Positions 34,921-43,142 of a stretch of DNA of 64,000 nt are shown piece by piece. How positions within the stretch are numbered: position 1 is the stretch's first letter; each line of letters opens with the position of its first letter. The notes beneath the pieces are model-generated. The model ran no database searches. It was not told where the DNA came from and saw nothing but the letters and a program-made list of their open reading frames with translations. The stretch comes from Xylophilus sp. Leaf220. Lineage in GTDB: Bacteria; Pseudomonadota; Gammaproteobacteria; Burkholderiales; Burkholderiaceae_C. Location: the NCBI RefSeq assembly GCF_001421705.1, contig NZ_LMKO01000007.1, forward strand, positions 1-64,000, written 5' to 3'. The translations under genes and the position numbers were made by a program.

Positions 34921-36429
34921 TCAGCGCGCCGCGGCGCCCAGCTTCTGGAAATCGCCGTCGAGCCGCGCCAGCGACGACGCGATCCGGGCCCGGTTGCCCT
35001 GGATCCACGCATCCTGCTGCGCGATGCGCTGCTGCGCCTCCTTCACCATCCGCTCCATCTCGGCAGGTTGCGGGCCGCCGGCGGTCTGGCGGTTCTTGAC
35101 GATCGCGACCGGGTCGAGGGTGGCGCGGAACTCGGCCTCGGGCATCGGCAGCACCTGGGCGAAGTCCGATCCCCGGGCCGTCTCGGCGTAGATGCGCTGC
35201 GCCTCGGCATACGGGAAGTCCAGCGGCTTGATGTTCTTGGCCTTGGCGTACTCGACCACCTCGGAGGCGAAGTGGTGCCCGGCGCGGAACGGCAGCCTGT
35301 ACTTGCGCATCAGCACGTCGGCCAGCTCCTGCGAGGCCGTCCAGTCGCTGTTGAGTTCTTCCAGCGCGCGCTCGGGGTCGATCACCAGGTTGTTCAGGAT
35401 GCGGTCCCAGTTGTTCAGGACCGTGACGGCGCTCTGCAGCATCGCGGCGTTGTTGCGGCCCTCCTTCGGGTCCTGCATGCCCGGCGGGATGTTGTGCGCC
35501 TGGATCGCCGCGCCCATGCCGAGCGTCAGGGCCTGCGACGCGTCGCGCCGGGTGCTGTTGAGCAGGCCCGGATTGCGCTTCTGCGGCATCGCGCTGCTGA
35601 CATACGTGTTGCCGCCGCCCTCCTGCAGCAGGATCCACGGCCGGGCCTGGGCGTACTGGGTCATCACGTCCTCGATGAAGGTGCCGGCGTGCAGCGCGAT
35701 CGCCATCACGATGGCGCCCGCCTCCACCGGCTGGTCGACCGCCGACACCTGGGCCGCGTCGTAGGCGTTGTCGACCGTGGCCGCGAAACCCAGGTAGTCG
35801 GCCATGCGCTTGCGGTTGAGCGGCCAGCTGGTGCCGTTGAGCACCGTGGTGCCCATCGGCGAGCGGTCGAGGCGGGCATACGCCTCGCGGATGCGCTGCG
35901 CATCCCGGTCCAGCCCCGCCGCCAGGCCCAGCAGGTAGTGGCCGTAGCTGTTGGGCTGCGCCGCCACGCCGTTGGTGTAGTTGGGCACGATGGTGGCGCG
36001 GTGTTTGTCGGCCAGCCGCACCATCGTGCCCGAGACCTTGTTGAGCGCGTCGGCAAGGTTCAGCATCTCGTCGCGCAGCATGGCCGAGCGCACGGTGGAG
36101 AGCATGTCCTGGCTGGAGCGCCCCGCATGCAGCAGCGTGATCTGCGGCCCCGCCGCCTCGATCAGCAGCGGCTCGAAGGTGATCACCAGCGTCGGCCGCT
36201 TGCCCCCCGGCTTGTCGCCATCGGCCAGCACCTTGGTGATGCCCGCATAGGCCAGCGGCGTGACCGATTTGTCGAGCAGGCCCTCGTCGGTGTTGATGAC
36301 GGCCGTGGCCTTGTTGATCTCGCCGAGCCAGAAGAATTCGTCGTGCTTGGGCTTGGTTTGGGCGAGGGCGGGGGTGGCGGCGAAAGGCAGGGAGAGGGCG
36401 GCGGCCAGGGCGAGGGTGGTGAGTTTCAT
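34921..36429 (-). CDS. Exported argininosuccinate lyase/fumarase-superfamily protein
   Basis: Protein of 502 residues with a clear signal peptide (MKLTTLALAAALSLPFAAT, then PALAQ) followed by an aspartase/fumarase/argininosuccinate lyase fold. Superfamily signature SSAMPQKRNPGLLN is intact (family GSSxMPxKxNP, here VSSAMPQKRNP). Further lyase features are LLHAGRSSQDMLSTVRSAMLR, resembling the TGRSRNDQ/HxGRSxxD active-site region, and NGTSWPLNRKRMADYLGF. The enzymes of this superfamily act in the cytoplasm, so export is unusual. Substrate unknown; a C-N or C-O lyase acting on an external succinyl/fumaryl compound is plausible. It lies downstream of kynBUA on the same strand after a 171-bp gap containing a palindrome at 36476. 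Confidence 0.85.
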   Translation of the reverse strand: MKLTTLALAAALSLPFAATPALAQTKPKHDEFFWLGEINKATAVINTDEGLLDKSVTPLAYAGITKVLADGDKPGGKRPTLVITFEPLLIEAAGPQITLLHAGRSSQDMLSTVRSAMLRDEMLNLADALNKVSGTMVRLADKHRATIVPNYTNGVAAQPNSYGHYLLGLAAGLDRDAQRIREAYARLDRSPMGTTVLNGTSWPLNRKRMADYLGFAATVDNAYDAAQVSAVDQPVEAGAIVMAIALHAGTFIEDVMTQYAQARPWILLQEGGGNTYVSSAMPQKRNPGLLNSTRRDASQALTLGMGAAIQAHNIPPGMQDPKEGRNNAAMLQSAVTVLNNWDRILNNLVIDPERALEELNSDWTASQELADVLMRKYRLPFRAGHHFASEVVEYAKAKNIKPLDFPYAEAQRIYAETARGSDFAQVLPMPEAEFRATLDPVAIVKNRQTAGGPQPAEMERMVKEAQQRIAQQDAWIQGNRARIASSLARLDGDFQKLGAAAR

Positions 36430-36475
36430 GCTTTGTCTCTGTCGTGTTTTAGAACATGCCGGGCGCTGAAGATAC

Positions 36476-36490
36476 ATCCGATGTTCGGAT
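36476..36490. promoter_or_regulatory. Palindrome upstream of the exported lyase gene
   Basis: ATCCGA-TGT-TCGGAT, perfect 6-bp arms, about 47 bp upstream of the lyase start in the 171-bp gap after kynA. Candidate operator; no regulator is identified. Confidence 0.35.
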
Positions 36491-36600
36491 CGACGGTCTT
36501 TTTCAGCCGCTGACGGCATCGGTTCGGTGTGTTCCGGTCACCGGCTGCTGGCCCTCAGAGTCGGCTTTGCACTTGGTTTCTCGAGCAGGGCACGGCCATT

Positions 36601-37527
36601 TCACAACTCCGTCCGCAACCGCCAGATCTCCGGAAACAGCACCACGTCCAGCATCTTGCGCAGATACGACACGCCGCCCGTCCCCCCTGTACCGCGCTTG
36701 AAGCCGATCACCCGCTCCACCGTCGTCACGTGCCGGAAGCGCCAGAGCCGGAAGGCGTCTTCCAGGTCGGTCAGTTCCTCGCCCAATTGGTACAGGTCCC
36801 ACCACGCCTTCGGGTCGCGGTAGACGGTCAGCCAGGCCTGCTCCACGCCGTCGCTGGGGGCGTAGGGCTGGGTCCAGTCCCGCTCCAGCGCCTCGGCCGG
36901 CACTTCGATCCCGCGGCGGGCCAGCAGGCGCAGGGCCTCGTCGTAGAGCGAGGGCATGGCGTAGGCGGCCTGCACTTCGGCGAGCAGGTCGGGGCGGTGT
37001 TCGTGGGGCTTCAACATCAGGCCGTTCTTGTTGCCCAGGGCGAACTCGATGCTGCGGTACTGCCAGCTCTGGAAGCCGCTGGACTGGGCCAGGTAGGGGC
37101 GCATGGCGCTGTACTCGGGCGGGGTCATGGTGGCCAGCACGTCCCAGGCGTGGACCAGCTGTTCCATGATCTTGCTGACGCGGGCCAGCATCTTGAAGGC
37201 GCGCTGCAGATCGTCCTCTGCCACGCAGCGGATGGCGGCGCGCAGCTCGTGCAGCATCAGCTTCATCCACAGCTCGCTGGTCTGGTGCTGGACGATGAAG
37301 AGCAGCTCGTCGTGCGCGGGCGAGAGCGGCTTCTGCGCACCCAGCACCGCGTCCAGCTGCAGGTAGTCGCCGTAGCTCATCGCGCGGCTGAAGTCGAGCT
37401 GGGCGCCCTCCTCCCGCACGATGGTGGCGCCGGGACCGTCGGTGCCGGAGGCCACGGCGGCGGCAGCGGCGACAGGGGTCGGTACCGCGTCGGGCGCGGC
37501 CGGGGTTGAGGCGTGGTGGGGGCACAT
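36601..37527 (-). CDS. kynA: Tryptophan 2,3-dioxygenase
   Basis: Haem enzyme that opens the indole ring of tryptophan with O2 to N-formylkynurenine, the first step of the kynurenine pathway. 308 residues, with a non-conserved Ala/Pro-rich extension of about 45 residues before the conserved [15 protein letters not shown]. Landmarks: [19 protein letters not shown] (substrate-binding His/Phe region), [10 protein letters not shown]-like [14 protein letters not shown], and [24 protein letters not shown], which includes the haem-ligand His and the C-terminal substrate loop. It follows kynU by 5 bp on the minus strand. The ATG (MCPHHAST) is the first available after kynU; a later start would remove the extension. 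Confidence 0.96.
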   Translation of the reverse strand: MCPHHASTPAAPDAVPTPVAAAAAVASGTDGPGATIVREEGAQLDFSRAMSYGDYLQLDAVLGAQKPLSPAHDELLFIVQHQTSELWMKLMLHELRAAIRCVAEDDLQRAFKMLARVSKIMEQLVHAWDVLATMTPPEYSAMRPYLAQSSGFQSWQYRSIEFALGNKNGLMLKPHEHRPDLLAEVQAAYAMPSLYDEALRLLARRGIEVPAEALERDWTQPYAPSDGVEQAWLTVYRDPKAWWDLYQLGEELTDLEDAFRLWRFRHVTTVERVIGFKRGTGGTGGVSYLRKMLDVVLFPEIWRLRTEL

Positions 37528-37532
37528 GGTCG

Positions 37533-38837
37533 TCAGGTCACCGCGTTGGTCTGGTTGAACTCGGGTCGGCGCCACTCGCCGGTTTCCAGCACCTGGCGCA
37601 GGTGCTCGACCGCGTTCCACACGTCCTCGAAGCCGATGTAGAGCGGGGTGAAGCCGAAGCGCAGGATGTCCAGGTGCGGCCCGGTGCCGCCGTCGCCCTG
37701 GCGGAAGTCGCCGATCACCTTGCGGGCGATCAGGGCCTGCACGATGGCGTAGGCGCCCTCTGTTCTGGTGAGGCAGACCTGCGATCCGCGCCGGGCATGG
37801 TCGCGCGGCGTGGCCAGGCCCAGGCCGTGCCCGGCGCAGCGCTCCTCCACCATGCGGATGAACAGGTCGGTCAGCGCCAGCGACTTGGCGCGCAGGGCGG
37901 GCATGCCGCCCAGGGGCACGGCGGCGTCGAACACGTCCAGGCCGCACTGCAGGGCCGACAAACTGATAATCGGCTGGGTGCCGCAGAGGTACCGGCCGAT
38001 GCCGGCGGCAGGCTGGTAGTCGGGCGTGAAGCGGAACGGCGCGGCGTGGCCCCACCAGCCCGAGAGCGGCTGCCAGAAGCGGCCGGCATGGCGGGGGTTG
38101 ACCCAGACGAAGGCCGGCGCGCCGGGGCCGCCGTTGAGGTACTTGTAGCCGCAGCCGATCGAAAAATCGGCGCCCGCGCCCTGCAGGTCGACCGGCACCG
38201 CGCCGGCGCTGTGGGCCAGGTCCCAGACGGTGAGGATGCCGGCGGCGTGGGCCGCGGCGGTGGTGGCCGCCATGTCGTGCATCGCGCCGGTGCGGTAGTT
38301 GACGTGGGTGAGCATCAGCACCGCCACGTCGGCGGTCAGCGCGGAGGGGATGTCCTCGGGCTCGACCAGCACCAGCTCCAGCCCGCGCTCCTTGCACAGC
38401 CCTTCGGCGATGTAGAGGTCGGTGGGGAAGTTGCTGCGCTCGCTGACGATGCGCCGCCGGGCGGGCGACGCCTCGCGGGCGATGTTGAGCGCCGCGCTCA
38501 GCACCTTGTAGAGGTTGATCGAGGTGCTGTCGGTGCAGACCACCTCGCCCTTCCCGGCACCGATCCACGGGGCCAGCTGGTCGCCCAGGCGCTGCGGCAG
38601 ATCGAACCAGCTGGCGGTGTTCCAGGAGCGGATCAGGTCCTGGCCCCATTCGCGCGCCACCACGTCGGCCACCCGGGCGGCAGTCGCGGTGGGCAGGACG
38701 CCGAGCGAGTTGCCGTCGAGGTAGACGGTATCGGCCGGCAGGGTGAAGTGGGCGCGCAGGCTGCGCAGCGGGTCCTGCGCATCCAGGGCGCGGCAGTCCT
38801 GCAGGGTGGTGGGGGTGGCAGTGGTGGTCGTCGTCAT
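37533..38837 (-). CDS. kynU: Kynureninase
   Basis: PLP enzyme that cleaves kynurenine to anthranilate and alanine, the third step of the pathway. 434 residues. Markers: [19 protein letters not shown] at the N-terminus, the [17 protein letters not shown] phosphate-binding region, [14 protein letters not shown] (Asp that pairs with the pyridine nitrogen), and the Schiff-base lysine in [18 protein letters not shown]. The start leader contains repeated GCAA/AAGC tetranucleotides (AAGCAAACAAGCAAGCAAG on the coding strand). A REP-like repeat lies between its start and the kynB stop. Order kynB-kynU-kynA, one probable operon. Confidence 0.97.
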   Translation of the reverse strand: MTTTTTATPTTLQDCRALDAQDPLRSLRAHFTLPADTVYLDGNSLGVLPTATAARVADVVAREWGQDLIRSWNTASWFDLPQRLGDQLAPWIGAGKGEVVCTDSTSINLYKVLSAALNIAREASPARRRIVSERSNFPTDLYIAEGLCKERGLELVLVEPEDIPSALTADVAVLMLTHVNYRTGAMHDMAATTAAAHAAGILTVWDLAHSAGAVPVDLQGAGADFSIGCGYKYLNGGPGAPAFVWVNPRHAGRFWQPLSGWWGHAAPFRFTPDYQPAAGIGRYLCGTQPIISLSALQCGLDVFDAAVPLGGMPALRAKSLALTDLFIRMVEERCAGHGLGLATPRDHARRGSQVCLTRTEGAYAIVQALIARKVIGDFRQGDGGTGPHLDILRFGFTPLYIGFEDVWNAVEHLRQVLETGEWRRPEFNQTNAVT

Positions 38838-38865
38838 GTCTTGCTTGCTTGTTTGCTTTTTTGCT

Positions 38866-38930
38866 CGATTGCTATGTTTTCGATAGCTGGTGGCCGGCGC
38901 CGTTCGCCGGCTACAGGCCTTTTTCTTCTA
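38866..38930 (-). repeat. REP-like repeat, copy g
   Basis: Minus strand: AGAAGAAAAAGGCCTGTAGC, CGGCGAACGGCGCCGGCCAC, then core AGCTATCGAAAACATAGCAA (38866-38885). It occupies most of the gap between kynB and kynU and gives the clearest view of the family consensus. Confidence 0.85.
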
Positions 38931-38947
38931 GATGCGGGGCATGGAGC

Positions 38948-39586
38948 TCACACCAGCGACCGCAGCACCGCCCGCACCGGCGAGGCGTCGGCCGCCACCA
39001 GCCGCAGGGGCAGCGCGATCAGCTCGTAGTCGCCCTCGGGCACGTCGTCGAGCACCAGGTTCTCCAGCACCCGCAGGCCGCGGCGGCGGATCGCCTGGTG
39101 GCTGTCGAGGGTCTTGCTCGTGGCCGGGTCGATGCTGGCGGTGTCGATGCCGACCAGCAGCACGCCCCGGTCGGCCAGCTGCTCGATCGTCTCGGGGGCG
39201 TAGCCGGTCAGGGCGTCGTCCCAGCCGGTGGGGGCGCGGGCGTAGGTGCGCACCAGCAGCCGCGGCGGCAGGTCCTGCAGGGCGTGGGCGATGTGCGCGG
39301 GCCGCACCAGCGGACCGCAGCCGATGGCGTGGACGACGCGGCAGGTACCCAAAAAGGGCGCCAGGTCGAGCGCGCCGACGGTGGCGCCCTGCGGGTCGTA
39401 GTGCAGCGGCGCGTCGGCATGGGCGCCGGCATGCGGCGACAGGGTGAGCGCCGCCACGTTGACCGGGCAGCCCGGTCCGTAGGTGGCCGACCAGGTCTGC
39501 GAATAGGGCGTGTCGCCCGGAAACACCGGGCTGTCGGGGCCCAGCGGGGGGGAGATATCCCAGAGGCGGCGGGTGGTGCTGTGCAT
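38948..39586 (-). CDS. kynB: Kynurenine formamidase
   Basis: Cyclase-family metal-dependent hydrolase that removes formate from N-formylkynurenine, step two of the pathway. 212 residues from the ATG MHSTTRRLWDISPPL. A longer form from a TTG at 39637 is possible but would add a 17-residue lead that is not typical. Markers: WDISPPLGPDSPVFPGDTPY and LTLSPHAGAHADAPLHYD, the HxGTHxDxPxH-type metal site (here HAGAHADAPLHYD), then VGIDTASIDPATSKTLDSH. First gene of kynBUA, divergent from the MFS transporter. Confidence 0.95.
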   Translation of the reverse strand: MHSTTRRLWDISPPLGPDSPVFPGDTPYSQTWSATYGPGCPVNVAALTLSPHAGAHADAPLHYDPQGATVGALDLAPFLGTCRVVHAIGCGPLVRPAHIAHALQDLPPRLLVRTYARAPTGWDDALTGYAPETIEQLADRGVLLVGIDTASIDPATSKTLDSHQAIRRRGLRVLENLVLDDVPEGDYELIALPLRLVAADASPVRAVLRSLV

Positions 39587-39729
39587 GGAAATCGACGCTA
39601 TCACCGGCTTTTGGGTCGTGGTGTCGGTTAATTCCAACGCCGGACGCTGTGCCTGCCAAGTTTCGTGCAGGCGCGGCGGATGCGCCTCGCAACCAGCCGC
39701 CCGCGGCCAGGGCGCAAAATTGGCCGCCT

Positions 39730-41388
39730 ATGTCCGCGATGCCGTCCCCTCCCCCGCCTCCCCACAACAACCTCCTCACCGACGACCCCGCCAATCCCGA
39801 CACCGCCCGGGCCGCGCCGCCGCGCTCCTGGGCGGCGCTGGAGCCGCTGACGGCGCCCACCTTCCGCCTGCTGTGGATCACCTGGGTGGCGGCCAACACC
39901 TGCATGTGGATGAACGACGTGGCGGCGGCGTGGATGATGACCTCGCTGACCACCTCGCCGGTGATGGTGGCGCTGGTGCAGTCGGCTTCGACCCTGCCGG
40001 TGTTCCTGCTGGGCCTGCCGAGCGGCGCGCTGGCGGACATCCTCGACCGGCGGCGGTATTTCATCTTCACCCAGCTCTGGGTGGCGGTGGTGGCGCTGCT
40101 GCTGTGCGTGGCTATCCTGTCGGACTGGATCAACGCGCCGATGCTGCTGGCCCTCACCTTCCTGAACGGCATCGGCCTGGCGATGCGCTGGCCGGTGTTC
40201 TCGGCCATCGTGCCCGAGCTGGTCACCCGCAGCCAGCTGCCGGCGGCGATGGGCCTCAACGGCATCGCGATGAACGCCTCGCGGATCATCGGCCCGCTGG
40301 TGGCGGGCGCGGTGATCGCCAGCGCCGGCAGCCACTGGGTCTTCGTGCTGAACGCGATCCTGTCGGTGGCGTCGGCCATCGTCATCACCCGCTGGAAGCG
40401 CACCGTGGCACCCAACCCGCTGGGCCGCGAGCGGCTCGGCAGCGCGATGCGGGTGGGCATGCAGTTCGTGCGGCAGTCGCCCCGGATGCGGGCGGTGCTG
40501 GTGCGGGTGGCGGTGTTCTTCCTGCACTCGACCGCGCTGCTGGCGCTGCTGCCGCTGATCGCCCGGGCGCTGCCCGGCGGCGACGCCGGCACCTTCACCA
40601 TCATGCTGGCCTCGATGGGCGCGGGCGCCATCGTCGGCGCGCTGCTGCTGCCGCAGCTGCGGCACAGGCTGCGGCGCGACATGCTGGTGCGGCTGGGCAC
40701 CTGCGTCACCTCGGTGGCGACCATCGCGGTGGCCTTCGCGCCCACCATCTGGATCGCCACGCCGGCGATGGCGCTGGCGGGCCTGGCCTGGCTCTGCACC
40801 GCCAACTCGCTCGCCACCTCGGCCCAGCTGGCGCTGCCCGACTGGGTGCGGGCACGCGGCATGTCGATGTACCAGATGTCCATCATGGGCGCGACGGCGC
40901 TGGGCGCCGCCTTCTGGGGCCAGACGGCCAGCCTGGTCGGCCTGCACGCCGGCCTGACGGCCGCCGGCATCTCGGGCGTGGTGGTCATGCTAGCGGTGCA
41001 GTACTTCCTGGCCGACCGCAGCCGCGAGGAAGACCTGACCCCGTCGCAGGCCTTCACCGCGCCGGTGGCCGCCACCCCGCCCGAGCACGGCCGGGTGCAG
41101 GTGAGCATCGAGTTCCGGATCGACCCGGCCCGCGCCGAGGACTTCCGCCTGCTGATGCAGGAAAGCCGCCGCAGCCGGCTGCGCCAGGGCGCACTGGAGT
41201 GGCACCTGCTGCACGACGTGCACGATCCGGCGTGCTACGTCGAGCAGATCACCGACGAATCCTGGACCGAGCACCTGCGCCGCTTCACCCGCGTCACCGC
41301 CTGGGACGTCGCCCTGCGCGACCGCAAGCTCGCCTTCCACCTGGGCGACGGGCCGCCGGTGGTGCACCGGCGGATCATCGACCGGTGA
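39730..41388 (+). CDS. MFS transporter, EntS-like, with C-terminal alpha/beta domain
   Basis: Major facilitator transporter of 552 residues with about 11-12 helices, related to the EntS/DUF894 (MFS_3) group, which includes siderophore and drug exporters. Markers: FRLLWITWVAANTCMWMNDVAAAW, PSGALADILDRRRY (MFS loop motif), NGIAMNASRIIGPLVAG. After the last helix the chain continues for about 110 residues with a soluble domain (RVQVSIEFRIDPARAEDFRLL, then GALEWHLLHDVHDPACYVEQ and WTEHLRRFTRVT) resembling a ferredoxin-like ABM fold, known in this group. Start MSAMPSPPPP is chosen over an upstream in-frame ATG at 39649 that would add a non-membrane, low-complexity lead. Substrate unknown. Closed by the hairpin at 41492. 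Confidence 0.88.
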   Translation: MSAMPSPPPPPHNNLLTDDPANPDTARAAPPRSWAALEPLTAPTFRLLWITWVAANTCMWMNDVAAAWMMTSLTTSPVMVALVQSASTLPVFLLGLPSGALADILDRRRYFIFTQLWVAVVALLLCVAILSDWINAPMLLALTFLNGIGLAMRWPVFSAIVPELVTRSQLPAAMGLNGIAMNASRIIGPLVAGAVIASAGSHWVFVLNAILSVASAIVITRWKRTVAPNPLGRERLGSAMRVGMQFVRQSPRMRAVLVRVAVFFLHSTALLALLPLIARALPGGDAGTFTIMLASMGAGAIVGALLLPQLRHRLRRDMLVRLGTCVTSVATIAVAFAPTIWIATPAMALAGLAWLCTANSLATSAQLALPDWVRARGMSMYQMSIMGATALGAAFWGQTASLVGLHAGLTAAGISGVVVMLAVQYFLADRSREEDLTPSQAFTAPVAATPPEHGRVQVSIEFRIDPARAEDFRLLMQESRRSRLRQGALEWHLLHDVHDPACYVEQITDESWTEHLRRFTRVTAWDVALRDRKLAFHLGDGPPVVHRRIIDR

Positions 41389-41435
41389 CGGGGCCCGGCG
41401 GGGCGCAGGCGGTGGCGCCCCGCTGGCATTCATAG

Positions 41436-41494
41436 GTCTTTCAGGCCTGTGGCCGGCACCCCACGCCGGCTTCTAGCTACCGAAACCATAGCAA
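41436..41494 (+). repeat. REP-like repeat, copy e
   Basis: CTTTCAGGCCTGTGGCCGGC, ACCCCACGCCGGCTTCT, then core AGCTACCGAAACCATAGCAA (41475-41494). Its last bases GCAA form the foot of the following terminator stem. Confidence 0.8.
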
Positions 41495-41524
41495 TAAGCC
41501 TGGGCGATATGCCCGGGCTTATTG
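41492..41524. terminator. Strong hairpin after the MFS gene
   Basis: CAATAAGCCTGGGC and GCCCGGGCTTATTG form a 14-bp stem (one G-T pair) with loop GATAT. The stem begins within the end of repeat copy e. There is only a short T tract (TTATT), so it may terminate in both directions or protect the transcript 3' end. Confidence 0.75.
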
Positions 41525-41556
41525 CGCCTGCCCGCTCAACAGACAGCCGGTCGCCG

Positions 41557-41574
41557 ATGTCACGCCGCCGTCAT
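41557..41574 (+). promoter_or_regulatory. Pho-box-like sequence upstream of the tandem phosphatases
   Basis: ATGTCACGCCGCCGTCAT: two TGTCAY-type half sites with the 11-bp period of PhoB boxes, 64 bp before the start of the first alkaline phosphatase. The match is good in the first half and weaker in the second. PhoB control is inferred. Confidence 0.5.
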
Positions 41575-41637
41575 GCGGCCGCCCAAGACTGCCGTGCGCT
41601 CCCAACACCAGACACACAACAGAAGAGGCGGCTTGCA

Positions 41638-43062
41638 ATGAAGAAATGGTTTATCGCGTCGGCGCTGGCATCGGCCACGCTCATCGCCTGCGGCGGCTCC
41701 GACGGGGCGGGCGATGCGGCGCCCCTGGCCCAGAAGAACGTGCTGTTCTTCCTGGGCGACGGCATGGGCATCACCACCATGACCGCGGCCCGCATCTACA
41801 GCGTGGGCGAGGACGGCAACCTGACGATGGACACGCTGCCCGAATCGGCCTTCGTGAAGACCTATTCGGCCAACGCCCAGGTCACCGACAGCGCGCCCTC
41901 GATGTCGGCCTACATGACCGGCGTGAAGATGAACAACGAGGTCATCTCGATGACCACGCCCACCTCGGCCTTCAACCCGGCCACCGGGGCCGACTACATC
42001 AGCGGCGCCGATTCCACCTGCCCCGCCAGCGGCAACGGCGCCGCCGCCACCACCCTGCTGGAGCTGGCCAAGGCCGCCGGCATGGGCACCGGCGTGGTCA
42101 GCACCACCCGCATCACCCACGCCACGCCGGCCGCCACCTACGCCCATATCTGCCACCGCGACGGCGAGAACACCATCGCCGCGCAGATGGTGCCGCAGGG
42201 CGCCGGCTACAACGGGGCGCTGGGCGACGGCATCGACGTGGTGATGGGCGGCGGGCTGCGCCACTTCCAGCCGCGCACCACCGCCGGCAGCGCCCGCACC
42301 GACACCCGCGACCTGGTCGCCGAGATGCAGGCCCGGGGCTACGCCTTCGCCGGCAACAAGAACGAGTTCGGCGGCCTGCCGCCCACCGGCAAGCTGCTGG
42401 CGCTGTTCACCTCCAGCCACATGGCCTACGACCTGGACCGCGACGCCTCCAAGGAACCGAGCCTGGCCGAGATGACCGCCCGCAGCATCGACCAGCTGAA
42501 GGCCAACGGCAAGGGCATGTTCCTGATGGTCGAGGGCGGCCGCATCGACCATGCGCTGCACGAGACCACCGCCCGCAAGGCGCTGGCCGACACGGTGGCG
42601 TTCGACGCGGCCATCAAGACCGGCATCGACAAGATGCAGGCGATCGACCCGGGCCTGAAGAACACGCTGATCGTGGTGACCGCCGACCACGACCACACGC
42701 TGGTGCTCAACGGCTACTCGGCCCGCACCGGCCCCAGCACCGCGGCCAACCCCGGCGTGCTGGGCCTCCTGCGCAGCTACGTGAACGGCGCGCTTTCCAC
42801 CGACACCGGCGGCAATCCGTACTCGATCATCGGCTTCGGCAACGGCGAGAACCGGCAGGCGGTGCGCACCGCGCTCACCGACGCGCAGGTGTTCTCCGCC
42901 ACCTACCACCAGGAGGCGACGATCCCGGTGGCCGCGGGCAGCGAGACCCACGGCGGCGGCAACGTGTACCTGGGCGCGATCGGCAAGGGCGCCGACAGCT
43001 TCGGCGGCACGATCGACAACACGGCCGTGTTCGGCCTGATCCGCAAGGCGGTGGGCCTGTGA
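41638..43062 (+). CDS. Alkaline phosphatase, PhoA superfamily (lipoprotein)
   Basis: Alkaline phosphatase of 474 residues. The N-terminus is a lipoprotein signal (MKKWFIASALASATLIACGG, Cys18), so it is probably anchored to a membrane facing the periplasm. Metal and catalytic sites of the superfamily: FFLGDGMG (metal Asp), DSAPSMSAYMTGVK (nucleophilic Ser after Asp-Ser-Ala), GGRIDHALHE (Asp and His), VTADHDH and GSETHGGGNV (metal His). It releases phosphate from monoesters. AGAGG lies upstream of the ATG. First of three co-directional genes, with a paralogue 80 bp downstream; a Pho-box-like site precedes it. Confidence 0.94.
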   Translation: MKKWFIASALASATLIACGGSDGAGDAAPLAQKNVLFFLGDGMGITTMTAARIYSVGEDGNLTMDTLPESAFVKTYSANAQVTDSAPSMSAYMTGVKMNNEVISMTTPTSAFNPATGADYISGADSTCPASGNGAAATTLLELAKAAGMGTGVVSTTRITHATPAATYAHICHRDGENTIAAQMVPQGAGYNGALGDGIDVVMGGGLRHFQPRTTAGSARTDTRDLVAEMQARGYAFAGNKNEFGGLPPTGKLLALFTSSHMAYDLDRDASKEPSLAEMTARSIDQLKANGKGMFLMVEGGRIDHALHETTARKALADTVAFDAAIKTGIDKMQAIDPGLKNTLIVVTADHDHTLVLNGYSARTGPSTAANPGVLGLLRSYVNGALSTDTGGNPYSIIGFGNGENRQAVRTALTDAQVFSATYHQEATIPVAAGSETHGGGNVYLGAIGKGADSFGGTIDNTAVFGLIRKAVGL

Positions 43063-43142
43063 CGCACGCACCGCACTCCCAGCCCGGCACCGCCATCGCC
43101 GCCGCGCCCCGCGGCCGCACCACCTTCGAGAACACCGCATCC

